64,000 bases of DNA from Pseudomonas sp. SL4(2022) (lineage in GTDB: Bacteria; Pseudomonadota; Gammaproteobacteria; Pseudomonadales; Pseudomonadaceae), in assembly GCF_026625725.1 (NCBI RefSeq), contig NZ_CP113060.1, positions 62,001 to 126,000 on the forward strand, written 5' to 3'. The notes under the pieces are model-generated. The model had not been told where the DNA came from. It worked only from the letters and a program-made list of their open reading frames with translations, and searched no databases. Positions 1-11,068 of the stretch are shown piece by piece (position 1 is the stretch's first letter; each line of letters begins with the position of its first letter). A program made the translations under genes and the position numbers.

Positions 1-1
1 C

Positions 2-772
2 GAGGTCGTACAGGTCAATCTGCATCAGGGTGATGCCGAGGCAGCCCTGCTCGCCGCCTGTGGCCCGCGCACCCGACTGATGGCGATCAGCGCCGTGCAG
101 TACGCCAGCGGTCTGCGTTTGGATCTGCCGCGTTTAGGTCTGGGCTGCGAGGCGCGCGGCGTGTTGCTGTGCATCGATGCGATCCAACAGCTCGGTGCCC
201 TGCCCTTCGACGTGCAGGCCAGCCAGTGCGCCTTTGCCATGGCCGACGGCCATAAATGGTTGCTCGGTCCGGAAGGCCTCGGGGTGTTCTATTGCCGCAG
301 CGACCTGCGCGCGCAGCTCAAACTGCATGAATACGGCTGGCACATGCTCGAACATGCCGGCGATTACCAGCGCAGCACCTGGGAGCCCGCACGCAGTGCC
401 CGGCGCTTTGAGTGCGGCAGCCCGAACATGCTCGGCGCCATGGCCCTTGAGGCCAGCCTGTCACTGCTGGAAGAGGTTGGCATGGCGCAGGTCGAGAAGG
501 CTCTGCAGGAACGTATGCAATGGTTGATTGATGGGCTGCACAAGGTGCCCGGTGCACGCCTGCACAGCACGGTTGAACGTCAGCAACGTGCGGGAATTCT
601 GACTTTCAGCCTGGATGGCTGGCAACACCAAGCCTTGTTTGAACACCTGAAGGAGCAGCAGGTGATCTGCGTACAACGCGGTGCGGGCATTCGCCTGTCG
701 CCACACTTCTACACAGAACCCCGGGTTATTGAAGAGACGCTGGCGCTGTTGCAACAGCTGGCGGCTGCTTGA
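2..772 (+). CDS. Class-V aminotransferase / cysteine desulfurase-like protein (5' truncated)
   Basis: The reading frame is open from the left edge of the window, so the N-terminus is missing; about 256 residues remain. It is a fold-type I PLP enzyme of the class-V aminotransferase family (the SufS/NifS/CsdA-like superfamily). The lysine expected to form the Schiff base is in ADGHKWLLGPEG, preceded by a conserved Asp in CIDAIQQLG. The C-terminal small domain ends in a typical AGIRLSPHFYTEP segment. No cysteine desulfurase active-site loop is recognisable, so the substrate is unknown. The fold assignment is secure and the exact reaction is not. Confidence 0.85.
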   Translation, partial: EVVQVNLHQGDAEAALLAACGPRTRLMAISAVQYASGLRLDLPRLGLGCEARGVLLCIDAIQQLGALPFDVQASQCAFAMADGHKWLLGPEGLGVFYCRSDLRAQLKLHEYGWHMLEHAGDYQRSTWEPARSARRFECGSPNMLGAMALEASLSLLEEVGMAQVEKALQERMQWLIDGLHKVPGARLHSTVERQQRAGILTFSLDGWQHQALFEHLKEQQVICVQRGAGIRLSPHFYTEPRVIEETLALLQQLAAA

Positions 773-862
773 GGACTCAGCAGCGCGCCCTGTATTCCAA
801 ATCCGTTTAAGAATGCCGGGAAACGGCCTGGACGATCAGCAATCTTCACCAATACTGATGAG

Positions 863-981
863 TACTGGTGTGCGGCGTATCCCCCAAGCGCCCCGCCAGG
901 CAAGGTACCGTGGACCGCGTACCTTGATTTACTCCTAATGGTCTTAACCCGGTCTCATCCCCCAGAGGCCGGGTTTTTTTT
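863..981 (+). ncRNA. rgsA: Probable RgsA (P16) small regulatory RNA
   Basis: This non-coding stretch lies immediately next to tatD, which is where P. aeruginosa carries the RpoS-dependent sRNA RgsA (PA2958.1, from memory). The sequence shows an inverted repeat CAAGGTAC/GTACCTTG at 901-926 and then a Rho-independent terminator at 946-981. A CCAATACT element at 849-856 could serve as an RpoS-type -10 box, giving a transcript of about 120 nt, close to the length I recall for RgsA. The identification rests on synteny, size and terminator, not on an alignment. The 5' end is an estimate. Confidence 0.6.
946..981 (+). terminator. Rho-independent terminator of the putative RgsA sRNA
   Basis: AACCCGG at 946-952 pairs with CCGGGTT at 969-975, and a run of eight T follows directly on the plus strand. 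It would end the small RNA upstream of the convergent tatD gene. Confidence 0.85.
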
Positions 982-1008
982 GTGCCCAGTTCTATCAAGC
1001 CATTGTGA

Positions 1009-1791
1009 TTAAACAACACGAGCCAAAGGGAATAGACGCTTGAAGTTGGCCGTGGTCTGCTCAGCTAATTGCTCGTAGCTGACACCGCGCAACACCGCCA
1101 GGTACTCGGCCACATCACGCACATATTCCGGCAGGTTCGGCTTGCCGCGATGCGGGATGGGCGCCAGATAAGGTGAGTCGGTTTCCACCAGCAAGCGATC
1201 AGCTGGCACCTGGCGCGCCACTTCACGCAGCGCTTCGGCATTGCGGAAGGTGACGATACCGGACAGCGAGATGTAGAAGCCGACATCCAACGCGGCCCTG
1301 GCCATGTCCCAATCTTCGGTAAAACAGTGCAGCACGCCGGCCTGCGGCAGCGCCGCCTCACGCAGCAGCGCCAGGGTGTCGGCCCGCGCCGCGCGGGTGT
1401 GCACGATCACCGGCTTGCCGGTAATCCGCGCGGCATCCAGGTGCAAGCGGAAGGATGCCTGCTGCAGCGCCGCAGACTCCGGCTCGTAGTAATAATCCAG
1501 ACCGGTTTCGCCGATGGCCACCACCTGCGGGTGATTCAACTCACCGAGCAGCCAGTCCAGCGCTGGCGCTGCACCGGGTTCAAGATCCAGCGGGTGCACA
1601 CCGACCGAGCAATCGACATCGGTATAACGCTCAGCCAGGCCTTTGACGGCCGCAGCATTATCGGCACTGACGCCGATGCACAGAAAATGACCAACACCGC
1701 GCGCCCGCGCAGCATCCAGCGCCGCATCGAGCGAACCGCCGTGGGCAGCCAGATCGAGGCGGTCAAGGTGACAGTGGGAATCAACCAGCAT
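1009..1791 (-). CDS. tatD: TatD-family metal-dependent hydrolase
   Basis: This 260-residue protein is a TIM-barrel metallo-DNase of the TatD/YcfH family. Metal ligands and active-site residues are visible: HCH at residues 6-8, Glu95 in GETGLDYYY, His131 in VHTRAA, His155 in LHCFTED and Asp205 in ETDSPYLAP. I chose the ATG at 1791 over an in-frame TTG at 1800 because the family begins right at MLVDSHCHLD. It is the last gene of the minus-strand group containing pilZ, holB and tmk, a neighbourhood kept across gammaproteobacteria. Family members are described as 3'-5' exonucleases acting in DNA repair; that role here is inferred. Confidence 0.93.
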   Translation of the reverse strand: MLVDSHCHLDRLDLAAHGGSLDAALDAARARGVGHFLCIGVSADNAAAVKGLAERYTDVDCSVGVHPLDLEPGAAPALDWLLGELNHPQVVAIGETGLDYYYEPESAALQQASFRLHLDAARITGKPVIVHTRAARADTLALLREAALPQAGVLHCFTEDWDMARAALDVGFYISLSGIVTFRNAEALREVARQVPADRLLVETDSPYLAPIPHRGKPNLPEYVRDVAEYLAVLRGVSYEQLAEQTTANFKRLFPLARVV

Positions 1792-1853
1792 GGGTAACAA
1801 TCACTTGAGAAGCGGTGCCACAAAGCGGGCACCGTGATACGGAGGAAAACCGG

Positions 1854-2210
1854 TTACATGGTGTGCGTCGGACGATCCGAAGTCAGCGCACCGGCCAAGT
1901 AGGTTTCGATCTTGTTGCGCGCGGTGTTGTCACCATCATTGAACTGCACGCCCACACCTGCGGCGCGGTTGCCTTGCGCGCCCTTCGGCGTGATCCAGAC
2001 CACCTTGCCGGCAACCGGGATCTTTTCCGGCTCATCCATCAGGTTGAGCAGCATGAACACTTCATCGCCGAGTTTGTAGCTCTTGTTGGTTGGAATAAAC
2101 AGGCCGCCATTCTTGATAAAGGGCATGTAAGCGGCATAGAGCACGGATTTGTCCTTGATTGTCAGCGACAAAATTCCGTTACGCGGGCCCAAGTTAGGAG
2201 GCAGACTCAT
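1854..2210 (-). CDS. pilZ: Type IV pilus biogenesis protein PilZ
   Basis: At 118 residues this matches the founding PilZ protein. It has the PilZ beta-barrel segments (GILSLTIKDKS, NGGLFIPTNK, GVGVQFND) but lacks the RxxxR and D/NxSxxG motifs used to bind cyclic di-GMP, as is known for true PilZ. PilZ acts in the cytoplasm with the assembly ATPase PilB and the GGDEF/EAL-like protein FimX during type IV pilus extension. It sits between holB and tatD, as in P. aeruginosa. Confidence 0.95.
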   Translation of the reverse strand: MSLPPNLGPRNGILSLTIKDKSVLYAAYMPFIKNGGLFIPTNKSYKLGDEVFMLLNLMDEPEKIPVAGKVVWITPKGAQGNRAAGVGVQFNDGDNTARNKIETYLAGALTSDRPTHTM

Positions 2211-2246
2211 GCGGCATTCCTGATTTTATTCACTTAATGGCCGATT

Positions 2247-3867
<1,621 letters not shown>

Positions 3868-4920
3868 TTACTGATTAATGGGCGCTACAGGGGCCGGGCT
3901 CGAACGATAATCTGCGCGGCGCTTGAGCTGATACTCACGTACAGCTCGGTTGTGCTGCTCAAGGGTATTGGAAAATACATGGCTGCCATCGCCACGGGCA
4001 ACGAAATACAGACTGCTTCCCGCCACCGGGTTCAGCGCGGCATGAATCGCCTCGCGACCGACCAATGCGATGGGCGTCGGCGGCATTCCATCGATGGTGT
4101 AGGTGTTATAAGGCGTTGGCTCACGCAGGTCATTGCGGGTAATACGCCCGTTATAGCGCTCACCCATGCCATAGATCACCGTCGGATCGGTCTGCAGACG
4201 CATGCCGATGCGCAGGCGCCGTACGAACACCCCGGCAATCTCACCGCGCTCTTCGGGCACACCGGTTTCCTTTTCGATCATCGAAGCCATGATCAGCGCG
4301 TCATAAGGTTCTTTGTACGGCAGGTCCTTGGCTCGCTGCGCCCACTCCTCGGCCAGCACCTGTTCCAGCCGTGCATGCGCCTGTTTGAGCAGTTCAAGGT
4401 CACTCATGCCACGCACAAAGCTGTAGGTATCAGGGAAGAAACGCCCTTCCGGGTTTAACCCAGACAGGCCAAGCTGTTTCATCAGCTCAGCATCGCTCAG
4501 CTCGCCCAAGGTCAATTCAAGACGCGTTTCACGCGCCAGGGCCGCACGCACCTGCCGGAAGTTCCAGCCTTCAACCAGGGTCAGGCTGTATTGCAAGACG
4601 TCACCACGCCGCCACTGACCGAGCATGTCCAGCGCCGTAGCGCCGGGAACCAGGCGATACTCGCCACTGTGCAGCGGTTGATTGCGCAAATTGAAGCGCC
4701 AGTACAGGCGTAACCAGAACGCTTGCTCGAGAATGCCGTCGGTTTCCAGACGATTGAGCACACCGCCCGGCGTAGCACCTGCCGGCACATCCACCAGGTA
4801 CGCTTCAGTCAGCTTCAGGGGCTGATGCAGCGCCGAATGCTGCTGCCAGGCAGCAAAGGCAACCAGCAAAGTAGCCAGCACCACGCCACCTTCCAGCAGC
4901 AGCAAGATTTTCCGTATCAC
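3868..4920 (-). CDS. mltG: Endolytic murein transglycosylase MltG (YceG)
   Basis: This 350-residue protein has one N-terminal membrane segment (about residues 3-25) followed by a periplasmic YceG domain. The catalytic glutamate is in the signature ASMIEKETGVPEER; RLQTDPTVIYG and LREPTPYNTY are further family motifs. MltG cleaves nascent glycan strands and is thought to set their length. The start codon is GTG at 4920, three bases after the pabC stop, so both are probably on one transcript. Confidence 0.96.
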   Translation of the reverse strand: MIRKILLLLEGGVVLATLLVAFAAWQQHSALHQPLKLTEAYLVDVPAGATPGGVLNRLETDGILEQAFWLRLYWRFNLRNQPLHSGEYRLVPGATALDMLGQWRRGDVLQYSLTLVEGWNFRQVRAALARETRLELTLGELSDAELMKQLGLSGLNPEGRFFPDTYSFVRGMSDLELLKQAHARLEQVLAEEWAQRAKDLPYKEPYDALIMASMIEKETGVPEERGEIAGVFVRRLRIGMRLQTDPTVIYGMGERYNGRITRNDLREPTPYNTYTIDGMPPTPIALVGREAIHAALNPVAGSSLYFVARGDGSHVFSNTLEQHNRAVREYQLKRRADYRSSPAPVAPINQ

Positions 4921-4923
4921 GAA

Positions 4924-5739
4924 TCAGCAGTCCAGTAGATCGCGGGCAATGGCCTGCAGTTTACGGGTGAGCGGGCCGACCGGCCAGTCGTGAACAAGCA
5001 AAGCGCGAACTGGCCACACGCCATAGAGGCTGTTACACAGCATGACCTCATCAGCCGCCAGTAACTCGGCGTAGCTGATATCGCGTACCTGACACTCAAC
5101 ACCCAGCGCAGCCGCCTGCGCCAGCAACTCCGCGCGCATTACGCCGGCTACGCCACAGCGCGACAGATCGGCCGTCATCAGCACACCTGCACTGACCAAC
5201 ATCAGGTTGCTGTAAACCCCCTCGATCACCCGCCCGCTGCCATCCTGCATAAGCCCTTCGGCATGCTCGGTGTCCTGCCACTCGCTGCGAGCCAGCACCT
5301 GCTCAAGACGATTGAGGTGCTTCAGACCGGCAAGCAAAGGCTGCTCCGCCAAACGTGTGGCGCAGGGGAAAAGGCGTACACCCTGCTCGGCATGAGCGGA
5401 GGGATAAACCGGTTTGGCCGCAGCCTGCAGAATCAGGCGCGGCCGCACCGGCTGTGGCAGCGCATAACCACGCTGCCCATCACCACGCGTGAGCATAAGC
5501 TTGACCACACCCTCACCCACCTGCTGGCTGAATGCCAGCAGCTGAGCGCGCACCAATGGCAGATCGACTGGAATGTACAGCCGGGTACAGCCTTCAGCCA
5601 GTCGCGCCAGGTGGCGCTCCAGCAGCGAGGGTTGTCCAGCACTCACGGCGATGGTCTCGAAGAGCCCGTCGCCGTAGGCCAGGCCGCGATCCGTTATGGA
5701 CAGCAGCTCAGCCGGCTGGCCATCAACCCAGCTCAGCAT
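4924..5739 (-). CDS. pabC: Aminodeoxychorismate lyase
   Basis: The 271-residue protein belongs to fold-type IV PLP enzymes and converts 4-amino-4-deoxychorismate to p-aminobenzoate for folate synthesis. RGLAYGDGLFET and GVYSNLMLV are family signatures, and the PLP lysine is expected in GLKHLNRLEQ. The ATG at 5739 overlaps the fabF stop as TGATG (one shared base); the TTG three bases earlier is not needed. The fabF-pabC-mltG-tmk-holB order is the usual gammaproteobacterial one. Confidence 0.95.
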   Translation of the reverse strand: MLSWVDGQPAELLSITDRGLAYGDGLFETIAVSAGQPSLLERHLARLAEGCTRLYIPVDLPLVRAQLLAFSQQVGEGVVKLMLTRGDGQRGYALPQPVRPRLILQAAAKPVYPSAHAEQGVRLFPCATRLAEQPLLAGLKHLNRLEQVLARSEWQDTEHAEGLMQDGSGRVIEGVYSNLMLVSAGVLMTADLSRCGVAGVMRAELLAQAAALGVECQVRDISYAELLAADEVMLCNSLYGVWPVRALLVHDWPVGPLTRKLQAIARDLLDC

Positions 5740-6983
5740 CAACCGGCAAACCGGCGGAACACCAGCGAGCCGTTGGTGCCGCCAAAGCCAAAGGAGTTGG
5801 ACAGCACCACATCCAATGCCATGGCCTTGGCCTGATGCGCAACGAAGTCGAGATCGCAGCCTTCGTCCGGGCTATCCAGGTTGATGGTCGGCGGCGCCAC
5901 CTGATCACGCAGCGCGAGGATGCTGAAGATCGCCTCCACCGCACCGGCTGCACCCAGCAGGTGACCGGTCATGGACTTGGTCGAGCTCACTGCCAATTTG
6001 TAGGCATGCTCACCAAACACCGATTTCACTGCCGCCACTTCAGCCTTGTCACCCGCCGAAGTCGAAGTGCCATGGGCGTTGATGTACTGCACCTGATCGG
6101 CATTCAGGCCGGCATCACGCAGCGCGTTGGCCATGCAGCGCGCTGCACCGGCGCCGTCTTCAGGTGGCGAAGTCATGTGATAGGCATCGCCGCTCATGCC
6201 AAAGCCGATCAGCTCGGCATGGATAGTCGCGCCACGAGCCTTGGCATGCTCCAGCTCTTCCAGCACCAAAGCCCCCGCGCCATCGGACAGCACGAAGCCG
6301 TCACGATCCTTGTCCCAAGGCCGGCTGGCCTTGGTCGGTTCATCGTTTCGCGTCGACAGCGCCCGCGCAGCGCCGAAGCCGCCCATTCCCAGGCCGCAGG
6401 CGGCCATTTCGGCGCCACCGGCAACCATTACATCGGCTTCGCCGTAAGCGATGTTGCGCGCCGCCATGCCAATGCAATGAGTACCCGTGGTACAGGCCGT
6501 GGCGATGGCGTAGTTGGGGCCCTGTAGACCGAGGTGGATCGACAGGAAACCGGAAATCATGTTGATAATCGAACCAGGCACGAAGAACGGCGAAATCCGC
6601 CGCGGCCCCTGCTCATGCAGCGACTTGCAGTTGTTTTCGATATTGGTCAGGCCACCGATACCGGAGCCCATGGCCACGCCAATACGCTCGCGGTTGGCAT
6701 CAGTGACTTCCAGACCGGAGCTGCGCATGGCCTGAAAACTTGCAGCCAGGCCGTACTGAATAAACAAGTCGAGCTTGCGGGCTTCTTTGGCCGACAAGTA
6801 TTCCTCAACATTGAAACCTTTGACCGCACCACCAAAGCGCGTGGAAAAAGCGGAAAGGTCTACATGCTCAAGCAGGCCGATGCCACTACGACCAGCCAAA
6901 ATGCCCTGCCAGCTACTCGGCACATCGTTACCCAATGGTGACAGCATACCCATACCGGTAACCACGACGCGTCTACGCGACAC
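5739..6983 (-). CDS. fabF: 3-oxoacyl-[acyl-carrier-protein] synthase II
   Basis: This 414-residue elongation condensing enzyme of type II fatty-acid synthesis uses a Cys-His-His triad. The cysteine is in [11 protein letters not shown], the first histidine in [11 protein letters not shown] and the second in [12 protein letters not shown]. Translation starts at GTG 6983 with AAGGAG about seven bases upstream. It is separated from acpP by about 100 bp holding a terminator-like hairpin, so its expression is likely lower than that of acpP. Confidence 0.97.
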   Translation of the reverse strand: MSRRRVVVTGMGMLSPLGNDVPSSWQGILAGRSGIGLLEHVDLSAFSTRFGGAVKGFNVEEYLSAKEARKLDLFIQYGLAASFQAMRSSGLEVTDANRERIGVAMGSGIGGLTNIENNCKSLHEQGPRRISPFFVPGSIINMISGFLSIHLGLQGPNYAIATACTTGTHCIGMAARNIAYGEADVMVAGGAEMAACGLGMGGFGAARALSTRNDEPTKASRPWDKDRDGFVLSDGAGALVLEELEHAKARGATIHAELIGFGMSGDAYHMTSPPEDGAGAARCMANALRDAGLNADQVQYINAHGTSTSAGDKAEVAAVKSVFGEHAYKLAVSSTKSMTGHLLGAAGAVEAIFSILALRDQVAPPTINLDSPDEGCDLDFVAHQAKAMALDVVLSNSFGFGGTNGSLVFRRFAG

Positions 6984-7026
6984 AGCAATCTCCTTTTCTA
7001 GTTTTCAACGCTTGGAATGCGCTTAA

Positions 7027-7063
7027 AGAAAAGCCGCACGCCTGATTAGGGAGTGCGGCTTTT
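7027..7063 (-). terminator. Hairpin between acpP and fabF (partial terminator)
   Basis: AAAAGCCGCAC and GTGCGGCTTTT form an 11-bp stem around a 13-nt loop, with A and T tracts on both sides, so it could act on either strand. On the minus strand it falls just after acpP, where it probably reduces read-through into fabF. Confidence 0.8.
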
Positions 7064-7089
7064 CCGAGTCGGGAACCGACAAATACGTC

Positions 7090-7323
7090 TTACGCGTGAG
7101 CGGTAACGTAGTCGATAGCTTCCTGAACGGTGGTGATCTTCTCAGCTTGTTCGTCCGGGATTTCGGTCTCGAATTCTTCCTCGAGAGCCATCACCAGCTC
7201 AACGGTGTCAAGAGAGTCGGCACCCAGGTCTTCGACGAAGGAAGCGCTGTTGGTTACTTCCTCTTCTTTGACGCCAAGTTGCTCAGCAACGATTTTCTTG
7301 ACGCGTTCTTCGATGGTGCTCAT
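7090..7323 (-). CDS. acpP: Acyl carrier protein
   Basis: The 77-residue acidic protein is a canonical ACP. Ser37 in the GADSLD motif is the site for 4'-phosphopantetheine attachment. It carries acyl intermediates between FabD, FabG and FabF, all encoded beside it. A good sigma-70-type promoter lies upstream at 7376-7403 and a hairpin follows the gene, consistent with an abundant short transcript in addition to operon read-through. Confidence 0.98.
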   Translation of the reverse strand: MSTIEERVKKIVAEQLGVKEEEVTNSASFVEDLGADSLDTVELVMALEEEFETEIPDEQAEKITTVQEAIDYVTAHA

Positions 7324-7375
7324 ACCTTGTTTTCACTCCTATTGGACAAATCCAGGCAGCTGGTCTGCGGCCAAG

Positions 7376-7403
7376 TGTATAGAAAGGGTTTTTAGCATTT
7401 CAA
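7376..7403 (-). promoter_or_regulatory. Predicted sigma-70 promoter of acpP
   Basis: On the minus strand, TTGAAA (7398-7403) and TATACA (7376-7381) are separated by 16 bp. Transcription would start around 7369, giving a leader of about 45 nt before the acpP ATG at 7323. Predicted from sequence only. Confidence 0.6.
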
Positions 7404-7518
7404 GCTGAATGCCGGGGTGCCCCAGGAACACTTCAACGATCTGTCTATAAACCTGTTGCAGCTTTATAACGGATTTTAGACAGCATCTATGACAGTTTTC
7501 TGAAGCCATCCGTCACAT

Positions 7519-8262
7519 TCAGCTCATGTACATCCCGCCGTTCACAGGGATAGTAGCGCCTGTGACGTAAGCTGCGCCATCAGAAGCGAGGAAAGCGACC
7601 ACTTTCGCGATCTCTTCGGCCTGCCCCAGACGGCCCAACGGAATCTGTGTCAGCAGCGCATCACGCTGCGCATCTGGCAGTTCACGGGTCATATCGGTGT
7701 CAATAAAACCCGGCGCTACTGCGTTTACGGTAATCGCCCGCGAACCCACTTCACGCGCCAATGCACGGCCAAAACCTTCAAGCCCAGCCTTGGCAGCGGC
7801 ATAGTTGACCTGCCCGGCGTTACCCATGGCACCCACCACCGAACCAATATTGATGATGCGCCCGTAACGCGCCTTGGTCATACCACGCAGCACCGCCTTG
7901 GTCAGGCGATACAGACTGCTCAGGTTGGTATTGATGACATCGAACCACTCATCATCTTTCATGCGCAGCATCAGGTTATCGCGGGTGATACCGGCGTTAT
8001 TGACCAAGATCAACGGCTGGCCAAGGTGTTGCTGGATATGTTCAAGGGTGCTAGCAACCGACTCGTCATTGCTGACATCCAGCACCAGACCAGCACCTTC
8101 GATGCCATTGGCCTTCAGGGTTTCCGCAATACGCTCGGCACCCGAGGCCGAAGTGGCCGTACCGATGACCACAGCCCCCTGACGCCCCAACTCCAGGGCA
8201 ATCGCCTGGCCAATGCCGCGGCTCGCGCCAGTAACCAATGCAACCTTACCTTGCAGGCTCAT
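7519..8262 (-). CDS. fabG: 3-oxoacyl-[acyl-carrier-protein] reductase
   Basis: This 247-residue short-chain dehydrogenase reduces 3-ketoacyl-ACP with NADPH. The Rossmann motif GASRGIGQ is near the N-terminus, NNAG follows, and the catalytic Ser-Tyr-Lys lie in GSVVGAMG and YAAAK. AAGGAG lies about eight bases before the ATG at 8262. It is 16 bp downstream of fabD, in the same operon. Confidence 0.97.
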   Translation of the reverse strand: MSLQGKVALVTGASRGIGQAIALELGRQGAVVIGTATSASGAERIAETLKANGIEGAGLVLDVSNDESVASTLEHIQQHLGQPLILVNNAGITRDNLMLRMKDDEWFDVINTNLSSLYRLTKAVLRGMTKARYGRIINIGSVVGAMGNAGQVNYAAAKAGLEGFGRALAREVGSRAITVNAVAPGFIDTDMTRELPDAQRDALLTQIPLGRLGQAEEIAKVVAFLASDGAAYVTGATIPVNGGMYMS

Positions 8263-8278
8263 ATCGTTTCTCCTTAAA

Positions 8279-9217
8279 TCAGACCAAGGCCGCGTTCGTA
8301 GCAGCGAAGGCGTCCGGGGTGTCCAGGTTATGGGTGTTGATACCTTTGACGCAGCGCTTGTTCAGACCCGACAACACCCTGCCAGGACCACACTCAACCA
8401 GATCCGTCACACCCTGTGCAGACAGGCAGACGATCGACTCCACCCAACGCACCGGGCTGTACAACTGAGCCAACAGGTCGCGTTTGAGCCCTTCCAGATC
8501 CGTCACCACCGCAGCGCTGACGTTCTGCACCAGAGCAATCTGCGGAGCCTGCCAGTCAATTGCCGCTACCGCTTCAGCAAAACGCTCGGCCGCAGGCCGC
8601 ATCAACGCGCAGTGCGACGGCACGCTAACCGGCAACGGCATCGCGCGCTTGGCGCCACGTGCCTTGCAGGCCTCAATGGCGCGCTCGACAGCAGCGGCGC
8701 CCCCAGCAATCACCACCTGGCCCGGCGCATTGAAATTCACCGCACTGACCACTTCACCCTGTGCAGCTTCGGCGCAAGCCGTCAGCACATCGGCATCTTC
8801 CAGCCCCAGAATCGCCGCCATGCCGCCCTGCCCGGCCGGCACTGCCTGCTGCATCAGCTGACCGCGGTGCTCGACCAGCTTGACCGCTGCAGACAGCGAA
8901 AGACTGCCAGCAGCAACCAGCGCCGAGTACTCACCCAGGCTGTGCCCGGCAACAAATGCAGGACGTGCAGCGCTTTCGGCCAACCAGGCACGCCACAGAG
9001 CAACCGAAGCAGTCAGAATCGCTGGCTGCGTCCTGTCAGTCTGGTTCAGTTGTTCTTCAGGGCCCTGCTGGGTCAGCGCCCATAGGTCATAACCGAGCGC
9101 TTCGGAAGCTTCGGCGAAGGTGTCAATAATCAGCGGCCGTTGTGCACCGTGCTCGGCGAGCATCGCCAGAGACTGGGAACCCTGGCCCGGAAAGACGAAT
9201 GCGAGAGATGCAGACAT
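8279..9217 (-). CDS. fabD: Malonyl-CoA:ACP transacylase
   Basis: The 312-residue enzyme loads malonyl groups on ACP. The nucleophile serine lies in GHSLGEYSAL; FPGQGSQ near the N-terminus and a His in VPSHCALM complete the usual set. It sits between plsX and fabG. FabH, which often follows plsX, is not in this cluster. Confidence 0.97.
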   Translation of the reverse strand: MSASLAFVFPGQGSQSLAMLAEHGAQRPLIIDTFAEASEALGYDLWALTQQGPEEQLNQTDRTQPAILTASVALWRAWLAESAARPAFVAGHSLGEYSALVAAGSLSLSAAVKLVEHRGQLMQQAVPAGQGGMAAILGLEDADVLTACAEAAQGEVVSAVNFNAPGQVVIAGGAAAVERAIEACKARGAKRAMPLPVSVPSHCALMRPAAERFAEAVAAIDWQAPQIALVQNVSAAVVTDLEGLKRDLLAQLYSPVRWVESIVCLSAQGVTDLVECGPGRVLSGLNKRCVKGINTHNLDTPDAFAATNAALV

Positions 9218-9321
9218 GGAAACCTGTTCCTAATGATCGGGATCGTCGGTAATACGCGCCAAGCTCAGCCAGGCGCAACAAACTGACAGTTGGATGACGG
9301 GCTCCCCGCCGCAGTCACATT

Positions 9322-10332
9322 CTAAAGCAGGTGTTCGCCGAGACGACCATGCAAACGTTGTGGCAGATTTTCTTCAATCTCCCGCAAAGCTCGGCGAATC
9401 GCACTCTTGAAGCCCTCAGGCCCGGCCGCACCATGGCTTTTCACCACAATCCCCTGCAGCCCCACGAAACTGGCGCCGTTGTGCTGGGCTGGCGCCAGTT
9501 CACCCTGCAAGCGCCGCAGCAGCGGCAATGCCAGCGCACCAACCGCGCGCGCTGCAAGGCTTGACTTGAACAGGGCATCGATACGCCCGGCAATCATCGC
9601 CGCCAGACCTTCACTGGATTTGAGCAGGATGTTGCCGACAAAACCATCACACACCACCACGTCAGCCTCGCCGCGGTAGAGCCCATCGCCCTCGATAAAA
9701 CCGATGTAGTTCAACCCCTCGGCCTGCTGCAGCAGACTGGCTGCCAGTTTGACCTGCTGGTTGCCCTTGATGTCCTCAGTACCGACATTCAACAGCGCCA
9801 CACGCGGACGCTGCATACCCAGAACCTCGGCTGCCACTGAACCCATCACGGCGAACTGGTGCAGATGCTCGGCACTGCAATCAACATTCGCGCCTAGATC
9901 CAGCAGATGGCAGAAACCCGTCTGTGTCGGAATAGCCGTGACCATGGCCGGACGGTCAATTCCCGGCAGGGTTTTCAGCACATAGCGTGACAACGCCATC
10001 AGCGCCCCGGTATTCCCGGCGCTGACACAGGCCTGCGCCGCACCACTGCGCAGCAATTCAAGGCTGACACGCATCGAGGAATCCGGCTTGCTACGCAAAG
10101 CCTGGGCCGGGCGCTCGCCCATACCCACGACTTCACCGGCATGGGCAACACGCAGGCGAGCACGATCGACACCGGGGTGGCGAGCAATCAAGGATTCAAG
10201 AAGAGAAGATTGGCCAACGAGGACCAGGTGCAACGAAGGGGATTCAGCCAAACAGGCAATGCTGGCCGGAACAATGCAGTGGGGACCGAAGTCCCCACCC
10301 ATTGCATCAATCGCTATAACCGGAGCGGACAA
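9322..10332 (-). CDS. plsX: Phosphate acyltransferase PlsX
   Basis: The 336-residue protein makes acyl-phosphate from acyl-ACP, the first step of phospholipid synthesis by the PlsX/PlsY route. It begins with the signature [12 protein letters not shown]. The only suitable start is TTG at 10332, three bases after the rpmF stop; the next Met lies inside the conserved IDAMGG motif. A rare start and tight spacing suggest translation coupled to rpmF. Confidence 0.94.
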   Translation of the reverse strand: MSAPVIAIDAMGGDFGPHCIVPASIACLAESPSLHLVLVGQSSLLESLIARHPGVDRARLRVAHAGEVVGMGERPAQALRSKPDSSMRVSLELLRSGAAQACVSAGNTGALMALSRYVLKTLPGIDRPAMVTAIPTQTGFCHLLDLGANVDCSAEHLHQFAVMGSVAAEVLGMQRPRVALLNVGTEDIKGNQQVKLAASLLQQAEGLNYIGFIEGDGLYRGEADVVVCDGFVGNILLKSSEGLAAMIAGRIDALFKSSLAARAVGALALPLLRRLQGELAPAQHNGASFVGLQGIVVKSHGAAGPEGFKSAIRRALREIEENLPQRLHGRLGEHLL

Positions 10333-10335
10333 GGA

Positions 10336-10518
10336 TTACTCGTCAGCGCCCTTGTCGATCACTTTACGACCACGGTAAACGCCTTCTGGCGATACGTGGT
10401 GACGCAGGTGAACTTCACCGGTGCTTTTCTCGACCGACAGAGTGCTGGCCTCGAGAGCGTCGTGCGAACGGCGCATGTCACGGGCGGAACGGGATTTTTT
10501 GTTCTGCTGAACAGCCAT
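10336..10518 (-). CDS. rpmF: 50S ribosomal protein L32
   Basis: This is a basic 60-residue protein starting [17 protein letters not shown], typical of L32. It has no cysteines, so it is the zinc-independent form. It lies between the DUF177 gene and plsX; the DUF177-rpmF-plsX order is widely conserved and ties ribosome supply to lipid synthesis. Confidence 0.97.
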   Translation of the reverse strand: MAVQQNKKSRSARDMRRSHDALEASTLSVEKSTGEVHLRHHVSPEGVYRGRKVIDKGADE

Positions 10519-10531
10519 AACTAATTAACTC

Positions 10532-11059
10532 CTAAACGTTTGGGTCACGCTTTAACTGCGCCAATACACTGAACGGGTTGGACCGCGTTACCTCGTCCTC
10601 GCTCGACTCGGGCTCTTCGAGGCCGGCCGGCTGCTGGCAATCTTTAGGGTCATGAGCCGGGACAATGGGCAAGGCGAGCAGAAGCTCCTCCTCAACCAGC
10701 GCCAGCAGATCCAATGGGTCTTCACCCAACTCAATCACGTCATAGCCTTGCGGCACGGACTGGGTATTCGCACCCTCTTTCACCACAGCGTAATCACACG
10801 CGCTATAGATCGGCAAAGTGACCAGCTCCAGACAACGCTGGCAAACCATCTTGACTTCAACCTCAAGCTCACTGTGAAAAACCACAGCGTTACGCTCGTC
10901 GCGCTCGAAAGAAAACTTCGTACGCACCATGCCTTGGTTATCGGCAAGCGGGCCGCAGAGACGCTGCAAATCTGCAAGCTGCAGGTCACCCTCAAGGGTG
11001 GCGCTGCGATCGGCTAATTTGCGCGGATCAACGTGAGGTGGAATCGGGCCATTTGACAT
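10532..11059 (-). CDS. yceD: YceD/DUF177 family protein, 23S rRNA accumulation
   Basis: The 175-residue protein belongs to the DUF177/YceD family, linked in E. coli and plants to 23S rRNA accumulation. A CQRC pair lies in the central MVCQRCLELV segment, and the C-terminal part is acidic, ending in a KRDPNV tail. The ATG at 11059 sits only nine bases after the -10 box of a strong promoter, so the message would be almost leaderless. It is the first gene of the rpmF-plsX-fabD-fabG-acpP group. Confidence 0.92.
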   Translation of the reverse strand: MSNGPIPPHVDPRKLADRSATLEGDLQLADLQRLCGPLADNQGMVRTKFSFERDERNAVVFHSELEVEVKMVCQRCLELVTLPIYSACDYAVVKEGANTQSVPQGYDVIELGEDPLDLLALVEEELLLALPIVPAHDPKDCQQPAGLEEPESSEDEVTRSNPFSVLAQLKRDPNV

Positions 11060-11068
11060 AGGCGGCGC

